DNA from: Bacteroidota bacterium
GTDB taxonomy: Bacteria; Bacteroidota; Bacteroidia; Flavobacteriales; Weeksellaceae
Assembly (NCBI GenBank): GCA_023460855.1
Contig: JAEWOS010000010.1
Span: 1-64,000, forward strand
DNA length: 64,000 bases
Direction of reading: 5' to 3'
Every line of letters starts with the position of its first letter. The first letter of the stretch is position 1. The position numbers and the translations under genes were made by a program. A model generated the notes under the pieces. That model saw only the letters and a list, made by a program, of their open reading frames with translations. It did not search any database and had not been told where the DNA came from. Positions 1 through 8,095 of the stretch are shown piece by piece.

Positions 1-2
1 GC

Positions 3-503
3 GGCCGCAGCGAAGATCCGCCTGCAAATCCCGTAGCCCAACTGCCCCCTGCAACACAAACCGGCGCCAATACCATTGGCTGCCTCGTAAACGGTGAAGT
101 TTTTTTGCCACATCAAAATAATCCTACAGGACCTTCTGCAACACATTGTCACTACCAATTTGTTAACAATGAATGGAATTTTAGCCTAGGTTACTTTAAT
201 GATAAACAAAACCCATTGCGAAGTATTGGTATATTTGGTAATGGAATAAAACTTCATTCTAATATTATATATCCTTTAGGGAAAAATAATGGTATTGGCA
301 ATGCAAGTTTATATGGATATTATGGAAAAAATGGCACTCCTTCATTTTATACTGATAATATTTCCACAGGGGAACTAAAAATTACTAAATTAGACAGTAT
401 TAACTACATTATTTCTGGAACATTTTGGTTTGATGCAATAAACTCAAATGGTCAAAAAGTTCAAATTCGTGATGGACGTTTCGATATGCAATACACACCT
501 TAA
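3..503 (+). CDS. Putative lipoprotein, DUF6252-like (5' partial)
   Basis: The reading frame is open from the first bases of the window, so the N-terminus, including any lipoprotein signal, lies outside. What is visible is a Pro/Ala-rich linker followed by a compact domain opening with TGANTIGCLVNGEVFLP and closing with ISGTFWFDAINSNGQKV and IRDGRFDMQYTP. This opening and the closing GTF.FDA..G..V.I.DGRFD pattern match small Bacteroidota lipoproteins of the DUF6252 type, whose function is unknown. No internal ATG precedes the domain, so a separate start at the TTG at 105 is unlikely. It is followed by a hairpin at 509-533. The family call is from memory of the motif; the CDS itself is well supported. 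Confidence 0.7.
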   Translation, partial: GRSEDPPANPVAQLPPATQTGANTIGCLVNGEVFLPHQNNPTGPSATHCHYQFVNNEWNFSLGYFNDKQNPLRSIGIFGNGIKLHSNIIYPLGKNNGIGNASLYGYYGKNGTPSFYTDNISTGELKITKLDSINYIISGTFWFDAINSNGQKVQIRDGRFDMQYTP

Positions 504-508
504 AAAAA

Positions 509-533
509 GCAGACGAAGGACAAGTTCGTCTGC
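509..533. terminator. Hairpin after the partial lipoprotein gene
   Basis: A perfect 9-bp stem (GCAGACGAA / TTCGTCTGC, loop of 7) begins six bases after the stop codon. The run of A before it gives a good T-tract only on the minus strand. It could therefore stop leftward transcripts better than the rightward gene, or act in both directions. Confidence 0.6.
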
Positions 534-577
534 CATAATAAATCAAACAAAGTTTAACCTAAAACCAAAACAAAACT

Positions 578-865
578 ATGAAAAAATTTAGTTTGCTTGT
601 TTTATTGTGTCTTTCGTTTTTTACGTTCGCACAACAAGACATTAACGAAACCTTTGGGCAGCAGATGGCTACAATGTTTGCACCATTGGACAAATCCAAA
701 GTTCCAAACGGCTTGTTACTGGATATTTCAATGGAATTTACCGACGTTCCAAGATTCAACGGCACGCTTACCGACAGCACTTATGTAAGACCAAGCACAC
801 TGAAAAACTTTTACAACACATTTCCTCAAACGAAAAAAACTGCCCCGGAAGGCAGTTTCAATTAA
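578..865 (+). pseudogene. Truncated N-terminal fragment of a secreted protein
   Basis: The 95-residue ORF has a clear signal peptide (MKKFSLLVLLCLSFFTFAQ) and then about 60 residues including KVPNGLLLDISMEFT and FNGTLTDSTY. I recognise this as resembling the start of much longer secreted proteins of Flavobacteriia. The last ten residues (KKTAPEGSFN) are encoded by the inverted repeat that forms the accC terminator at 833-858. The native gene therefore seems to have been cut near 829 and joined to the accC 3' flank. It might still be made as a short secreted peptide. The truncation is inferred; the overlap with the terminator is seen directly. Confidence 0.55.
833..858 (-). terminator. Rho-independent terminator of accC
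   Basis: An 8-bp stem (AAACTGCC / GGCAGTTT) with a 6-base loop is followed, on the minus strand, by a run of seven T. It lies about 30 bases beyond the accC stop codon and inside the 3' end of the truncated ORF on the other strand. Confidence 0.8.
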
Positions 866-886
866 CAAATAAGGATGGAGCATTCT

Positions 887-2239
887 TTAAACGCCATACT
901 GGCTTTCCATCACGAAATCATCCATAAACTTCGTGGTATAGTTTCCGGCAAGGTAATCTTCATTGTCCATCAGCTGCCTGTGGAAAGGAATGGTAGTCTT
1001 TACGCCTTCGATATAAAACTCCTCCAGAGCGCGTTTCATTTTTGCAATAGCTTCTTCACGGGTTTGTGCCGTGGTAATCAGCTTGGCAATCATAGAATCG
1101 TAATTTGAGGGAATGGTATAGCCGGAATAAACATGGGTATCCACTCTGACGCCGTGCCCTCCCGGAATATTCAGGCTCGTGATCTTGCCCGGACTCGGAC
1201 GGAAATCGTTAAAAGGATCTTCCGCATTGATCCGGCATTCGATGGAGTGCAGCTTTGGATAATGGTTGATTCCCTGAATCGGAGTTCCTGCAGCCAGCAT
1301 GATCTGCTCGCGGATGAGGTCATAATCAATCACCTGTTCTGTAATCGGATGTTCCACCTGAATTCTGGTGTTCATCTCCATAAAATAGAAATTTCTGTGC
1401 TTGTCCACCAGGAATTCTATCGTTCCAACACCTTCGTAACCAATGTATTCCGCAGCTTTTACGGCAGCTTCACCCATTTTTTCACGCAGTTCATCAGTCA
1501 TAAACGGAGAAGGAGTTTCTTCTGTAAGTTTCTGGTTTCTTCGCTGAACAGAACAGTCTCTTTCCGAAAGGTGACAGGCTTTTCCGTACTGATCTCCCGC
1601 GATCTGAATTTCGATGTGGCGCGGTTCTTCAATCAGTTTTTCCATGTACATTCCGCCGTTTCCGAAAGCGGCAACCGCTTCCTGGATTGCAGATTCCCAG
1701 TGTTCTTTCAGCTCATCCTCATTCCACACCCGGCGCATACCTTTTCCACCGCCACCTGCAGTTGCTTTAATCATCACAGGATAACCGATTTCTGCGGCAG
1801 TTTTTGCAGCATCTTCGTAAGTATCAATCAAACCTTCAGAGCCCGGAACACACGGCACACCTGCTTCACGCATTGTAGCTTTCGCGTTGGCTTTATCGCC
1901 CATTCGGTCAATTTGCTCGGGAGTTGCACCGATAAATTTGATATTGTTCTTCTGGCAGATCGAAGAGAAGTTCGAATTTTCCGAAAGAAATCCGTAACCC
2001 GGATGTATTGCATCGGCGTTGGTAATTTCTGCAGCAGCAATAATGTTCGGGATATTCAGGTAAGAATCGCGGCTCATCGGCGGACCGATACATACCGCTT
2101 CATCAGCAAAACGAACGTGCAGACTGTCTTTATCGGCAGTAGAATATACTGCTACCGTCTTGATTCCCATTTCTTTACACGAGCGTAAAATGCGCATCGC
2201 GATTTCCCCTCTGTTGGCAATCAGTATTTTTTTAAACAT
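887..2239 (-). CDS. accC: Acetyl-CoA carboxylase biotin carboxylase subunit
   Basis: AccC carboxylates the biotin on AccB using ATP and bicarbonate, the first half-reaction of acetyl-CoA carboxylase, which makes malonyl-CoA for fatty acid synthesis in the cytoplasm. The 450-residue length is normal. Visible are the N-terminal FKKILIANRGEIAMRI, GYGFLSEN near residue 81, the ATP-grasp glycine loop AGGGGKGMR near 161 and RDCSVQRRNQK with the biotin-site glutamates and arginines. I start at the ATG at 2239; fourteen extra residues upstream begin with a weak codon and look like untranslated leader. It follows accB after 84 bases, and its terminator is at 833-858. Confidence 0.97.
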   Translation of the reverse strand: MFKKILIANRGEIAMRILRSCKEMGIKTVAVYSTADKDSLHVRFADEAVCIGPPMSRDSYLNIPNIIAAAEITNADAIHPGYGFLSENSNFSSICQKNNIKFIGATPEQIDRMGDKANAKATMREAGVPCVPGSEGLIDTYEDAAKTAAEIGYPVMIKATAGGGGKGMRRVWNEDELKEHWESAIQEAVAAFGNGGMYMEKLIEEPRHIEIQIAGDQYGKACHLSERDCSVQRRNQKLTEETPSPFMTDELREKMGEAAVKAAEYIGYEGVGTIEFLVDKHRNFYFMEMNTRIQVEHPITEQVIDYDLIREQIMLAAGTPIQGINHYPKLHSIECRINAEDPFNDFRPSPGKITSLNIPGGHGVRVDTHVYSGYTIPSNYDSMIAKLITTAQTREEAIAKMKRALEEFYIEGVKTTIPFHRQLMDNEDYLAGNYTTKFMDDFVMESQYGV

Positions 2240-2323
2240 CTTAAATTGATTTGAAATTTGAAATTTGAGATTTGAGTACATCGCTGGAGAGCAGAGTGCA
2301 CTAATGAAGTATCAAGTTCCGTA

Positions 2324-2821
2324 TTAAGATGGATCTACCAGGAATAAAGGCTGGTCGTATTCTACCGGAGTTGCGTCGTCCACAAGGATTTTCACAATTT
2401 TTCCGCTTACTTCCGCTTCGATCTGGTTGAAAAGTTTCATGGCTTCAATAACGCATACTACAGTCGCAGCGTTAACATCATCACCAACGTTGATGAACGG
2501 ATCTTTGTCCGGAGAAGGCTTTCTGTAGAATGTGCCGATCATCGGAGATTTGATGGTTACGTATTTGCTGTCGTCTGCTGAAGCAGTATCTGCAGAAGTG
2601 GCAGAACTTTGAGGTGCAGCTGCATTTTCCTGAGTTGCAGGAGCAGCAGGAGCAGCCTGCGGAGCAGAATAAACAGAAGGCTGTGCGATATAGCTTACGC
2701 TTTCGTTGGCAGCAAGTGGAGTTTTGATGGTAATTTCAAAATCCTTTGTCTTATACTTCACCTCTGAAACCTCCGCTTTAGAAACGAATTTTATGAGGTT
2801 TTGTATTTCTCTGATGTCCAT
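2324..2821 (-). CDS. accB: Acetyl-CoA carboxylase biotin carboxyl carrier protein
   Basis: AccB carries the carboxylated biotin between AccC and the carboxyltransferase. The 165 residues show a conserved N-terminal helix (IREIQNLIKFVSKAEVSEV), an Ala/Pro-rich flexible linker (about 45-85) and a C-terminal biotinyl domain. The biotin-accepting lysine is K129 in VIEAMKLFNQIEAE. It is first in an accB-accC operon; a TATCTTTG -7 element lies at 2846-2853. The carboxyltransferase genes accA and accD are not in this window. Confidence 0.97.
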   Translation of the reverse strand: MDIREIQNLIKFVSKAEVSEVKYKTKDFEITIKTPLAANESVSYIAQPSVYSAPQAAPAAPATQENAAAPQSSATSADTASADDSKYVTIKSPMIGTFYRKPSPDKDPFINVGDDVNAATVVCVIEAMKLFNQIEAEVSGKIVKILVDDATPVEYDQPLFLVDPS

Positions 2822-2845
2822 AAATTTGATATTTGATTAAGATTT

Positions 2846-2853
2846 CAAAGATA
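2846..2853 (-). promoter_or_regulatory. accB promoter -7 element
   Basis: TATCTTTG on the minus strand, a perfect TAnnTTTG match, 24 bases before the accB ATG. A TTG lies 17 bases further upstream, slightly closer than the usual 19. Confidence 0.5.
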
Positions 2854-2876
2854 CAAAAAAACGCTAAAAGCAATAA

Positions 2877-2912
2877 AAAACCACCCGAAATTAATGAAAA
2901 TCGGGTGGTTTT
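2877..2912 (-). terminator. Terminator of the DUF177-rpmF operon
   Basis: A perfect 12-bp stem (AAAACCACCCGA / TCGGGTGGTTTT) with a 12-base loop is followed by a T-tract on the minus strand. It sits between the rpmF stop and the accB promoter and separates the two transcription units. Confidence 0.85.
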
Positions 2913-2942
2913 GTATGAAATTGAAGAATAAGAGAGTAACTC

Positions 2943-3146
2943 TTAGTTTTCCTCAGTAGTTTCTACTTCTTTTTCCATTACTACTTTTCCTCTGTAGTAA
3001 AGTTTTCCTTCATGCCAGTGTGCTCTGTGGTACAGGTGCATCTCGCCTGAAGTAGCATCTTTCGCCAGTTGCGGAACTTCAGCTTTGTAGTGAGTTCTTC
3101 TTTTATCTCTTCTAGTAGATGACTGTCTTCTTTTAGGATGTGCCAT
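2943..3146 (-). CDS. rpmF: 50S ribosomal protein L32
   Basis: A 67-residue L32 with the invariant N-terminus MAHPKRRQSSTRRDKRRTH. The C-terminus is acidic (EKEVETTEEN), as in other Flavobacteriia. The zinc-binding cysteines seen in some L32 proteins are absent, so this is the Cys-free form. It lies 24 bases after the YceD/DUF177 gene, the usual yceD-rpmF pair, and ends at the terminator at 2877-2912. Confidence 0.97.
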   Translation of the reverse strand: MAHPKRRQSSTRRDKRRTHYKAEVPQLAKDATSGEMHLYHRAHWHEGKLYYRGKVVMEKEVETTEEN

Positions 3147-3170
3147 TGCTAAATGTTTTTATTCTGTGTG

Positions 3171-3695
3171 TTAGTTATCTTTATTCTTCAGGTTGCGCAG
3201 GGCGTCCCAGCGCGGATCTGCATTTTCTTCTTCCTCTGATTCTTCTTCCGGGCTGTACTGTTCCAGAACTTTAAGGTCCTCTTCAGTAAGGTTCGGTGAA
3301 ACTTTTTTCATCGGGATGCTCAGCATCACGTCTTCATAAACCAGCTGGGCAACATTAAATGCATGGCTGTTCTGCGGAATGGTGATCACTTCAATATCGC
3401 TGTCATCATATTCCTCACCAAACTTTACCAGCACGTTAATTTCATTTTCAATCTCATGATCGAACAGTTCGTTGCTGATATCACATATCAGTTCAACAGT
3501 TCCGCGAGTATTGATCCAGAATTCCATAAAGGTGGAATGTTTGTCCATCAGAACTTCCGCCTTGATCCGGGGTCTGGAAAACTCCTGCTCAGTTTCAAAA
3601 AGATTAAAGAACTCCTGGTCTATATCAAATGTGAACCTGTGCTTTCCTTCCTTCAGGCCGGAAAATATTACATCGTAATCTTTAAACCTGTCCAT
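3171..3695 (-). CDS. YceD/DUF177 family protein
   Basis: A 174-residue YceD-like protein (DUF177). In many bacteria this gene sits before rpmF and has been linked to 23S rRNA accumulation and ribosome assembly. The C-terminal part carries the typical DPRWDALRNLK motif after an acidic stretch (EEESEEEENA); the central region, rich in D and E, has a single C in ELICDISNELF. Its promoter (TTG-N19-TATTTTTG) lies just upstream at 3707-3736. Family membership is strong; the exact role is known only for homologues. Confidence 0.88.
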   Translation of the reverse strand: MDRFKDYDVIFSGLKEGKHRFTFDIDQEFFNLFETEQEFSRPRIKAEVLMDKHSTFMEFWINTRGTVELICDISNELFDHEIENEINVLVKFGEEYDDSDIEVITIPQNSHAFNVAQLVYEDVMLSIPMKKVSPNLTEEDLKVLEQYSPEEESEEEENADPRWDALRNLKNKDN

Positions 3696-3706
3696 AATTG
3701 AGTGTG

Positions 3707-3736
3707 CAAAAATAGGTATTTTTTTTGATTCTGCAA
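3707..3736 (-). promoter_or_regulatory. Promoter of the DUF177-rpmF operon
   Basis: On the minus strand a TTG is followed after exactly 19 bases by TATTTTTG, matching the Bacteroidota TTG-N19-TAnnTTTG consensus. The -7 element ends 11 bases before the ATG, so the leader is very short. Confidence 0.7.
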
Positions 3737-3810
3737 ATATTTTTTAAACGTTAATTCACAGATTTTATGCAGTCGCATGCTATTGATTTTCAGAATACCG
3801 AAAGTATATG

Positions 3811-4902
3811 CTACTGCTCAGCTTCTGCAGGAAGATCTTCGTCCACGCCGTTGTCATTGCGCGATTTGCGCGATCGTAATCTGTTCTGCATCAAATCGTT
3901 GTATTCGCTTCGGTTCTTAAAAATTTTAATTCCTGTGAAAACAGCTTCTGTGAAACTCTGTTCATCGGCCAAATTCTTTCCGGCAATATCATACGCCGTT
4001 CCGTGATCTGGCGAAGTCCGGATGAACGGCATTCCTGCGGTATAATTCACGCCATCTGCATAAGCAAGCGTTTTAAAAGGCGCAAGTCCCTGGTCGTGGT
4101 ACATCGCGAGAACAGCATCGTATTTGCGGTATTTTTCCGGCTGGAAAAAGCTGTCCGCAGGATACGGGCCGAAAACCAGAATTCCGTGTTCGGAAACTTC
4201 GCGAATTGCCGGCTCAATAATTTCTATTTCTTCCTTGCCGATCTGTCCACCGTCTCCTGCATGAGGATTCAGTCCCAACACAGCAATTTTGGGCTTTCTG
4301 ATGCAGAAATCTTCAATCAGACACTGATTCAGAAGTTTTATCTGTTTTTTTATCGTTTCTTTTGAAATATTCTGTGCCACTTCCGAAACAGGAATGTGGT
4401 GTGTGGAAACAGCAACTTTCAACTCATCTGTTACCAGAAACATCAGTCCTTTCTTACCGAATTTTTCTTCGAGATAACCGGTATGTCCCGCATGTCTGAA
4501 GCCGTGTTTCATCATTTCGTCCTTGTTGATAGGTGCCGTTACCAGAATATCCACTTCGCCTTTTATCAGTGCTTCCGTTGCGGCTTCCAGAGATTCCACG
4601 GCAAGCCTGGTGCTTTCTTCTGTAGGTGTTCCCAGTTCCACATTCACATTGTCTTTCCACAGGTTTACCATGTTCAGTTTTCCGTGCTGTGCCTGTTTTG
4701 CGTCCATAATGTAGTTGAAATTCTGCTGCAGCTTAAAAATATTCTTCTGATAGGTGAACAGTTTCCCCGAACCGAATATTACCGGTGTAAAAAAATCCGT
4801 GATGCTCTTATCTTTTAGGGCTTTCATGATGATCTCCGGACCGATTCCGTTAAAATCGCCGGTTGAGATTCCTACACGTACCTTTTCTCGATTTGCACTC
4901 AT
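3811..4902 (-). CDS. pdxA: 4-hydroxythreonine-4-phosphate dehydrogenase
   Basis: PdxA oxidises 4-phosphohydroxy-threonine to the unstable amino ketone used by PdxJ in the DXP-dependent pyridoxal phosphate pathway. The 363-residue length is usual for Bacteroidota. Visible motifs are VGISTGDFNGIGPEI at the N-terminus, TAPINKDEM, GHTGYLEEKFG and the metal-binding histidines in HHIP, NPHAGDGG and MYHDQGLAPFK. The last 25 residues (RLRSRKSRND...) are a charged tail. It is divergent from ribE with about 110 bases between. Confidence 0.95.
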   Translation of the reverse strand: MSANREKVRVGISTGDFNGIGPEIIMKALKDKSITDFFTPVIFGSGKLFTYQKNIFKLQQNFNYIMDAKQAQHGKLNMVNLWKDNVNVELGTPTEESTRLAVESLEAATEALIKGEVDILVTAPINKDEMMKHGFRHAGHTGYLEEKFGKKGLMFLVTDELKVAVSTHHIPVSEVAQNISKETIKKQIKLLNQCLIEDFCIRKPKIAVLGLNPHAGDGGQIGKEEIEIIEPAIREVSEHGILVFGPYPADSFFQPEKYRKYDAVLAMYHDQGLAPFKTLAYADGVNYTAGMPFIRTSPDHGTAYDIAGKNLADEQSFTEAVFTGIKIFKNRSEYNDLMQNRLRSRKSRNDNGVDEDLPAEAEQ

Positions 4903-5014
4903 AATTCTTATCTTTGAAGATTACAGCTGAAACAGCAAAGTTAAAAAAATAAAGCAGAGCGGTATCCCCCGCAAGTGTTATATATATTCCGGGGAACCTT
5001 ATAAAAACCATTTT

Positions 5015-5611
5015 ATGTTTACAGGAATTGTAGAGGCTACAGGAATTGTAGAAAAAATTGAAAAGGACGGGAGCAATGTGCATTTTACGCTTTCCTGTCC
5101 TTTTTCTGATGAACTGAAAATCGACCAAAGTGTGGCGCACAACGGATGTTGCCTGACGGTTGTTGCGATAAACGGCAACGAATATAAGGTTACCGCAATC
5201 GCGGAAACACTGCAAAAAACGAATCTCGGTTTCTGGAAGCAGGGCTCTGAAGTAAACCTGGAAAGATGCATGAAAATGGATGGACGACTGGATGGCCATA
5301 TTGTTCAGGGACATGTAGACCAGACTGGCGAGGTAATTGCTGTGGAAAACCGGAACGGGAGTTATCTGGTAACAGTTCAGTATGCCGATTTCCGGAATTT
5401 TGTAACGGTGCCACAGGGTTCAATTACAGTAAACGGAATCAGTCTTACGGTAGCCAATAGCGAAACGGACAGGTTTTCTGTGGCAATCATCCCTTATACC
5501 TGGGAAAATACCAATATGAAGACTGTAAAAGTGGGAGACAAGGTAAATCTTGAATTTGATATCGTCGGAAAGTACATCGCAAAATTAGTTAATGCCTCAA
5601 ACCAAATATAA
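5015..5611 (+). CDS. ribE: Riboflavin synthase, alpha subunit type
   Basis: It converts two 6,7-dimethyl-8-ribityllumazine molecules into riboflavin plus the pyrimidinedione precursor. The 198 residues form the usual two lumazine-binding barrels: the first opens with MFTGIVEATGIVE, the second follows GHIVQGHVDQTG, and the end GKYIAKLV is the trimerisation helix. ITVNGISLTV is the second-domain ligand motif. The 3' end overlaps the histidine kinase gene by 20 bases, so the two are probably translated from one transcript. No other riboflavin gene is present. Confidence 0.95.
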   Translation: MFTGIVEATGIVEKIEKDGSNVHFTLSCPFSDELKIDQSVAHNGCCLTVVAINGNEYKVTAIAETLQKTNLGFWKQGSEVNLERCMKMDGRLDGHIVQGHVDQTGEVIAVENRNGSYLVTVQYADFRNFVTVPQGSITVNGISLTVANSETDRFSVAIIPYTWENTNMKTVKVGDKVNLEFDIVGKYIAKLVNASNQI

Positions 5612-7052
5612 AGGGTACAACCTTCGCAACAGAGTTTTCTGGGGCTTTATGACGATCTGCATCCTGAGTGTTGCGGGCTCTTCTATTCTGTCCTATTACA
5701 CCCTACGAAATCATGCGCTGGAAAGGAGTAATGCCGATATGCAGTCGAAAAGTAATTCACTTATGGCTTCTCTGGATTATGCGGTAAGCCAGGAACAGAT
5801 AAAAACAGAGCAGATACCGGAAGTTTTGGGAAATAAAATCATGGAGATTGCCGATATCAGCAAGCATGATGTTATCATTTATGATCTGGAAGGAAACTAC
5901 CTTTTGTCCAACAAAGATCCGTCGCTTATTTCGCAGAAAAAAATACCTTTTGATATTCTCACACGTGTCCTGGATGAGAAAAACTCAGGCGAAATCAACG
6001 TGCAGGAATTCGATCAGCAGGTGGAATCCAACAAGACGTCTTCCTATAAAATATTCAGAAACAATTACCTGGAACCGATCGGTATCGTTTATCAGCCGTA
6101 TTATCACAGTGATTCTGTGTACATGGACGTGGTGAACAGATACCTTAAATATATGATTCTGGTCAACATTGTCATTATCGCATTTGGTCTGTGGTTAAGC
6201 TGGATCATCAGTAACACGCTTACCAATACCATTACCCGTTTTTCCGATATGATTACGCGCATCACCCTTTTCGAAAAGGATATGCAGCCGATTAAATACT
6301 ATCATAACGATGAACTCGGAGCTCTGGTCAAATCATACAATAAAATGATTTTGCAGATTCAGGATCAGAAGGAAAGACTGGCGTTTAGCGAGAAGGAAAA
6401 AGCCTGGAGAGAGATGGCAAAACAGGTTGCGCATGAAGTGAAAAATCCGCTTACGCCGATGAAACTGACCATTCAGAATTTTGAAAGAAAATTCGATCCG
6501 GAATCGCCCGACATCCGCGATAAAGTCAAGAAAATGTCCGAAACGATGGTGGAGCAAATCGACCTGATCGCCTCCGTTGCCGGTGCTTTTTCACAGTTTG
6601 CACAGCTGCCTGAAAAGGTAAACGAAACATTCAATCTGAACAAGGAAGTAAACTCAATTCTGCGGATTTTTACCGACGAGAAAATCTTTGTGCACGCAAA
6701 TAAGGATAATATCCTGATCAACATGGATAAAATTTATCTGAACCGAATTATCACCAATCTCGTTACCAATGCGATTCAGGCAAAAGCAGATGACCGTCAG
6801 TCAATCATAAACATCGATCTTGAATCGTTGAATAAAAGAATTATTATTTCTGTTGAAGACAACGGCATCGGAATTCCGGACGATTTACTCGAGCGAATTT
6901 TTGAGCCAAACTTCACTTCCAAGAATTCAGGAATGGGTCTCGGATTAACGATGGTGCGAAAAATGGTTGAAGATTACGGCGGCGAAATTGCGGTGAAATC
7001 CGAAGTCGGCAAGGGAACCAAATTCAGCATCAGCCTTCCTTCCAATCTTTAG
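5592..7052 (+). CDS. NtrY-like membrane sensor histidine kinase
   Basis: A 486-residue transmembrane histidine kinase. It has a short cytoplasmic N-terminus, TM1 at about 15-37, an extracytoplasmic sensor region (about 40-185), TM2 at about 187-208, a HAMP segment, a HisKA domain with H281 in AHEVKNPLTPMKL, and a HATPase_c domain (N-box NLVTNAIQAK, G1 VEDNGIGIP, G2 GMGLGLTMVRKMVEDYGG). This order and the HEVKNPLTP box are those of NtrY-like kinases. It overlaps ribE by 20 bases. No response regulator is nearby, so its partner and signal are unknown. Confidence 0.92.
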   Translation: MPQTKYKGYNLRNRVFWGFMTICILSVAGSSILSYYTLRNHALERSNADMQSKSNSLMASLDYAVSQEQIKTEQIPEVLGNKIMEIADISKHDVIIYDLEGNYLLSNKDPSLISQKKIPFDILTRVLDEKNSGEINVQEFDQQVESNKTSSYKIFRNNYLEPIGIVYQPYYHSDSVYMDVVNRYLKYMILVNIVIIAFGLWLSWIISNTLTNTITRFSDMITRITLFEKDMQPIKYYHNDELGALVKSYNKMILQIQDQKERLAFSEKEKAWREMAKQVAHEVKNPLTPMKLTIQNFERKFDPESPDIRDKVKKMSETMVEQIDLIASVAGAFSQFAQLPEKVNETFNLNKEVNSILRIFTDEKIFVHANKDNILINMDKIYLNRIITNLVTNAIQAKADDRQSIINIDLESLNKRIIISVEDNGIGIPDDLLERIFEPNFTSKNSGMGLGLTMVRKMVEDYGGEIAVKSEVGKGTKFSISLPSNL

Positions 7053-8035
7053 AATTTCATTTGTTTTGCGTCCAGCGAATTAATAATCATTTTTAACTCC
7101 GGAAAATCCTCCAATTCCTGCCGGTTTTCTGCCAGTTGCTGAAGTGATTTGATTGCCGCCGGAATACTGTCGATGAAATGCTTTTTTTTCTGAATGAGTC
7201 CGCGGAAGCCGTACGCGCCTAAAACCTGAAGATTTCTGATGAGACGGATGTACGGAATACTTTTCATTAAATTTTCCTGATCTTCTGAATCGAATTTTGA
7301 AACGTAATACGCCAGCATTTCTTCGCGAAAAGGTTCGGGAAAACCTGCTTTTGCCTGATATAGCAGCGATATAACATCATAAATTAACGGTCCGTGCATT
7401 GCCGACTGATAATCAATGAAATGAATTTCATCCTGATCGTCAATCATAATGTTTCTCGACTGAAAATCACGAATCATCAGTCCCTGCGGCTTCAGTGCGG
7501 TAATACGCTGTGTGATGTTCCTGAATTCGCGGAGCAGCGCTGACTTGTGATAGGGAATCTCGAGCTGGTCTACAAAGAAAAATTTGAAATAATACAGATC
7601 ATGCTGCACCGGAAACTCATCATATTTTTCATACTCGAAAGTTCGCGAGTAATCAATTTTTCCCTGTGTTTTCTGCTGCATTTCAAAAAGGTGATCGAGC
7701 GTTTTCCTGATGAGGTCGACAATGTTTGTGCTTAAGCCTTCTTTTGAAATCAGTTCAGAAAGAGTATGATTTCCCAGGAATTCCTGAATGTACATTTTTC
7801 GGTCTTCGGAAACCCTGTAAATATTCGGAGTGTTAAGATTTAAACCGGAAAAAACTTCAGAGAAATAAAGGAAACTTTCGTTTTCGCGCAGGTTTTCATT
7901 GGCAGTAACCACGAATTTTCCGTCACTGTTTTCGGCGATAAAATTCCGGCGGGACGAGCCGCTTTGCGGAAGTTCGGTAAAGGAGATCTGCTGTCCGCCG
8001 CTGAATCTTTCGAAAAATTGCTTTGCCTGTTCCAA
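7049..8035 (-). CDS. APH-fold sugar kinase, AmgK-like
   Basis: A 328-residue phosphotransferase of the aminoglycoside phosphotransferase fold. The catalytic segment is GLMIRDFQSRNIMI (Asp and Asn of the Brenner motif) and the metal motif is HFIDYQSAMHGPLIYDVISLL. This RDF.SRN / D.Q.A..GP..YD pattern is that of AmgK (COG3178), which phosphorylates N-acetylmuramate at C1 in peptidoglycan recycling. MurU, its usual partner, is not here, so the substrate is inferred. No ATG fits; TTG at 8035 is the best start, just behind a TATCTTTG element. The 3' end meets the histidine kinase tail to tail with a four-base overlap. Confidence 0.82.
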   Translation of the reverse strand: MEQAKQFFERFSGGQQISFTELPQSGSSRRNFIAENSDGKFVVTANENLRENESFLYFSEVFSGLNLNTPNIYRVSEDRKMYIQEFLGNHTLSELISKEGLSTNIVDLIRKTLDHLFEMQQKTQGKIDYSRTFEYEKYDEFPVQHDLYYFKFFFVDQLEIPYHKSALLREFRNITQRITALKPQGLMIRDFQSRNIMIDDQDEIHFIDYQSAMHGPLIYDVISLLYQAKAGFPEPFREEMLAYYVSKFDSEDQENLMKSIPYIRLIRNLQVLGAYGFRGLIQKKKHFIDSIPAAIKSLQQLAENRQELEDFPELKMIINSLDAKQMKF

Positions 8036-8052
8036 TGATTTTGTATGTGAAG

Positions 8053-8091
8053 CAAAGATAATAAATAGGGATTGCTAAATCATTATCTTTG
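8053..8091. promoter_or_regulatory. Facing -7 elements for the AmgK-like gene and xrtF
   Basis: Two TATCTTTG elements face outwards: one on the minus strand at 8053-8060 for the kinase, one on the plus strand at 8084-8091 for xrtF. The flanks GCAAAGATAAT and ATTATCTTTGC form an 11-bp inverted repeat, so each promoter's -33 region overlaps the other's -7. Leaders would be only a few bases long. Confidence 0.6.
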
Positions 8092-8095
8092 CGCC

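Noticed and set aside
1133..2188. 351-residue ORF antisense to accC
   Set aside because: It lies wholly inside the unmistakable accC gene, has no motifs and has the low-complexity look of an opposite-strand shadow.
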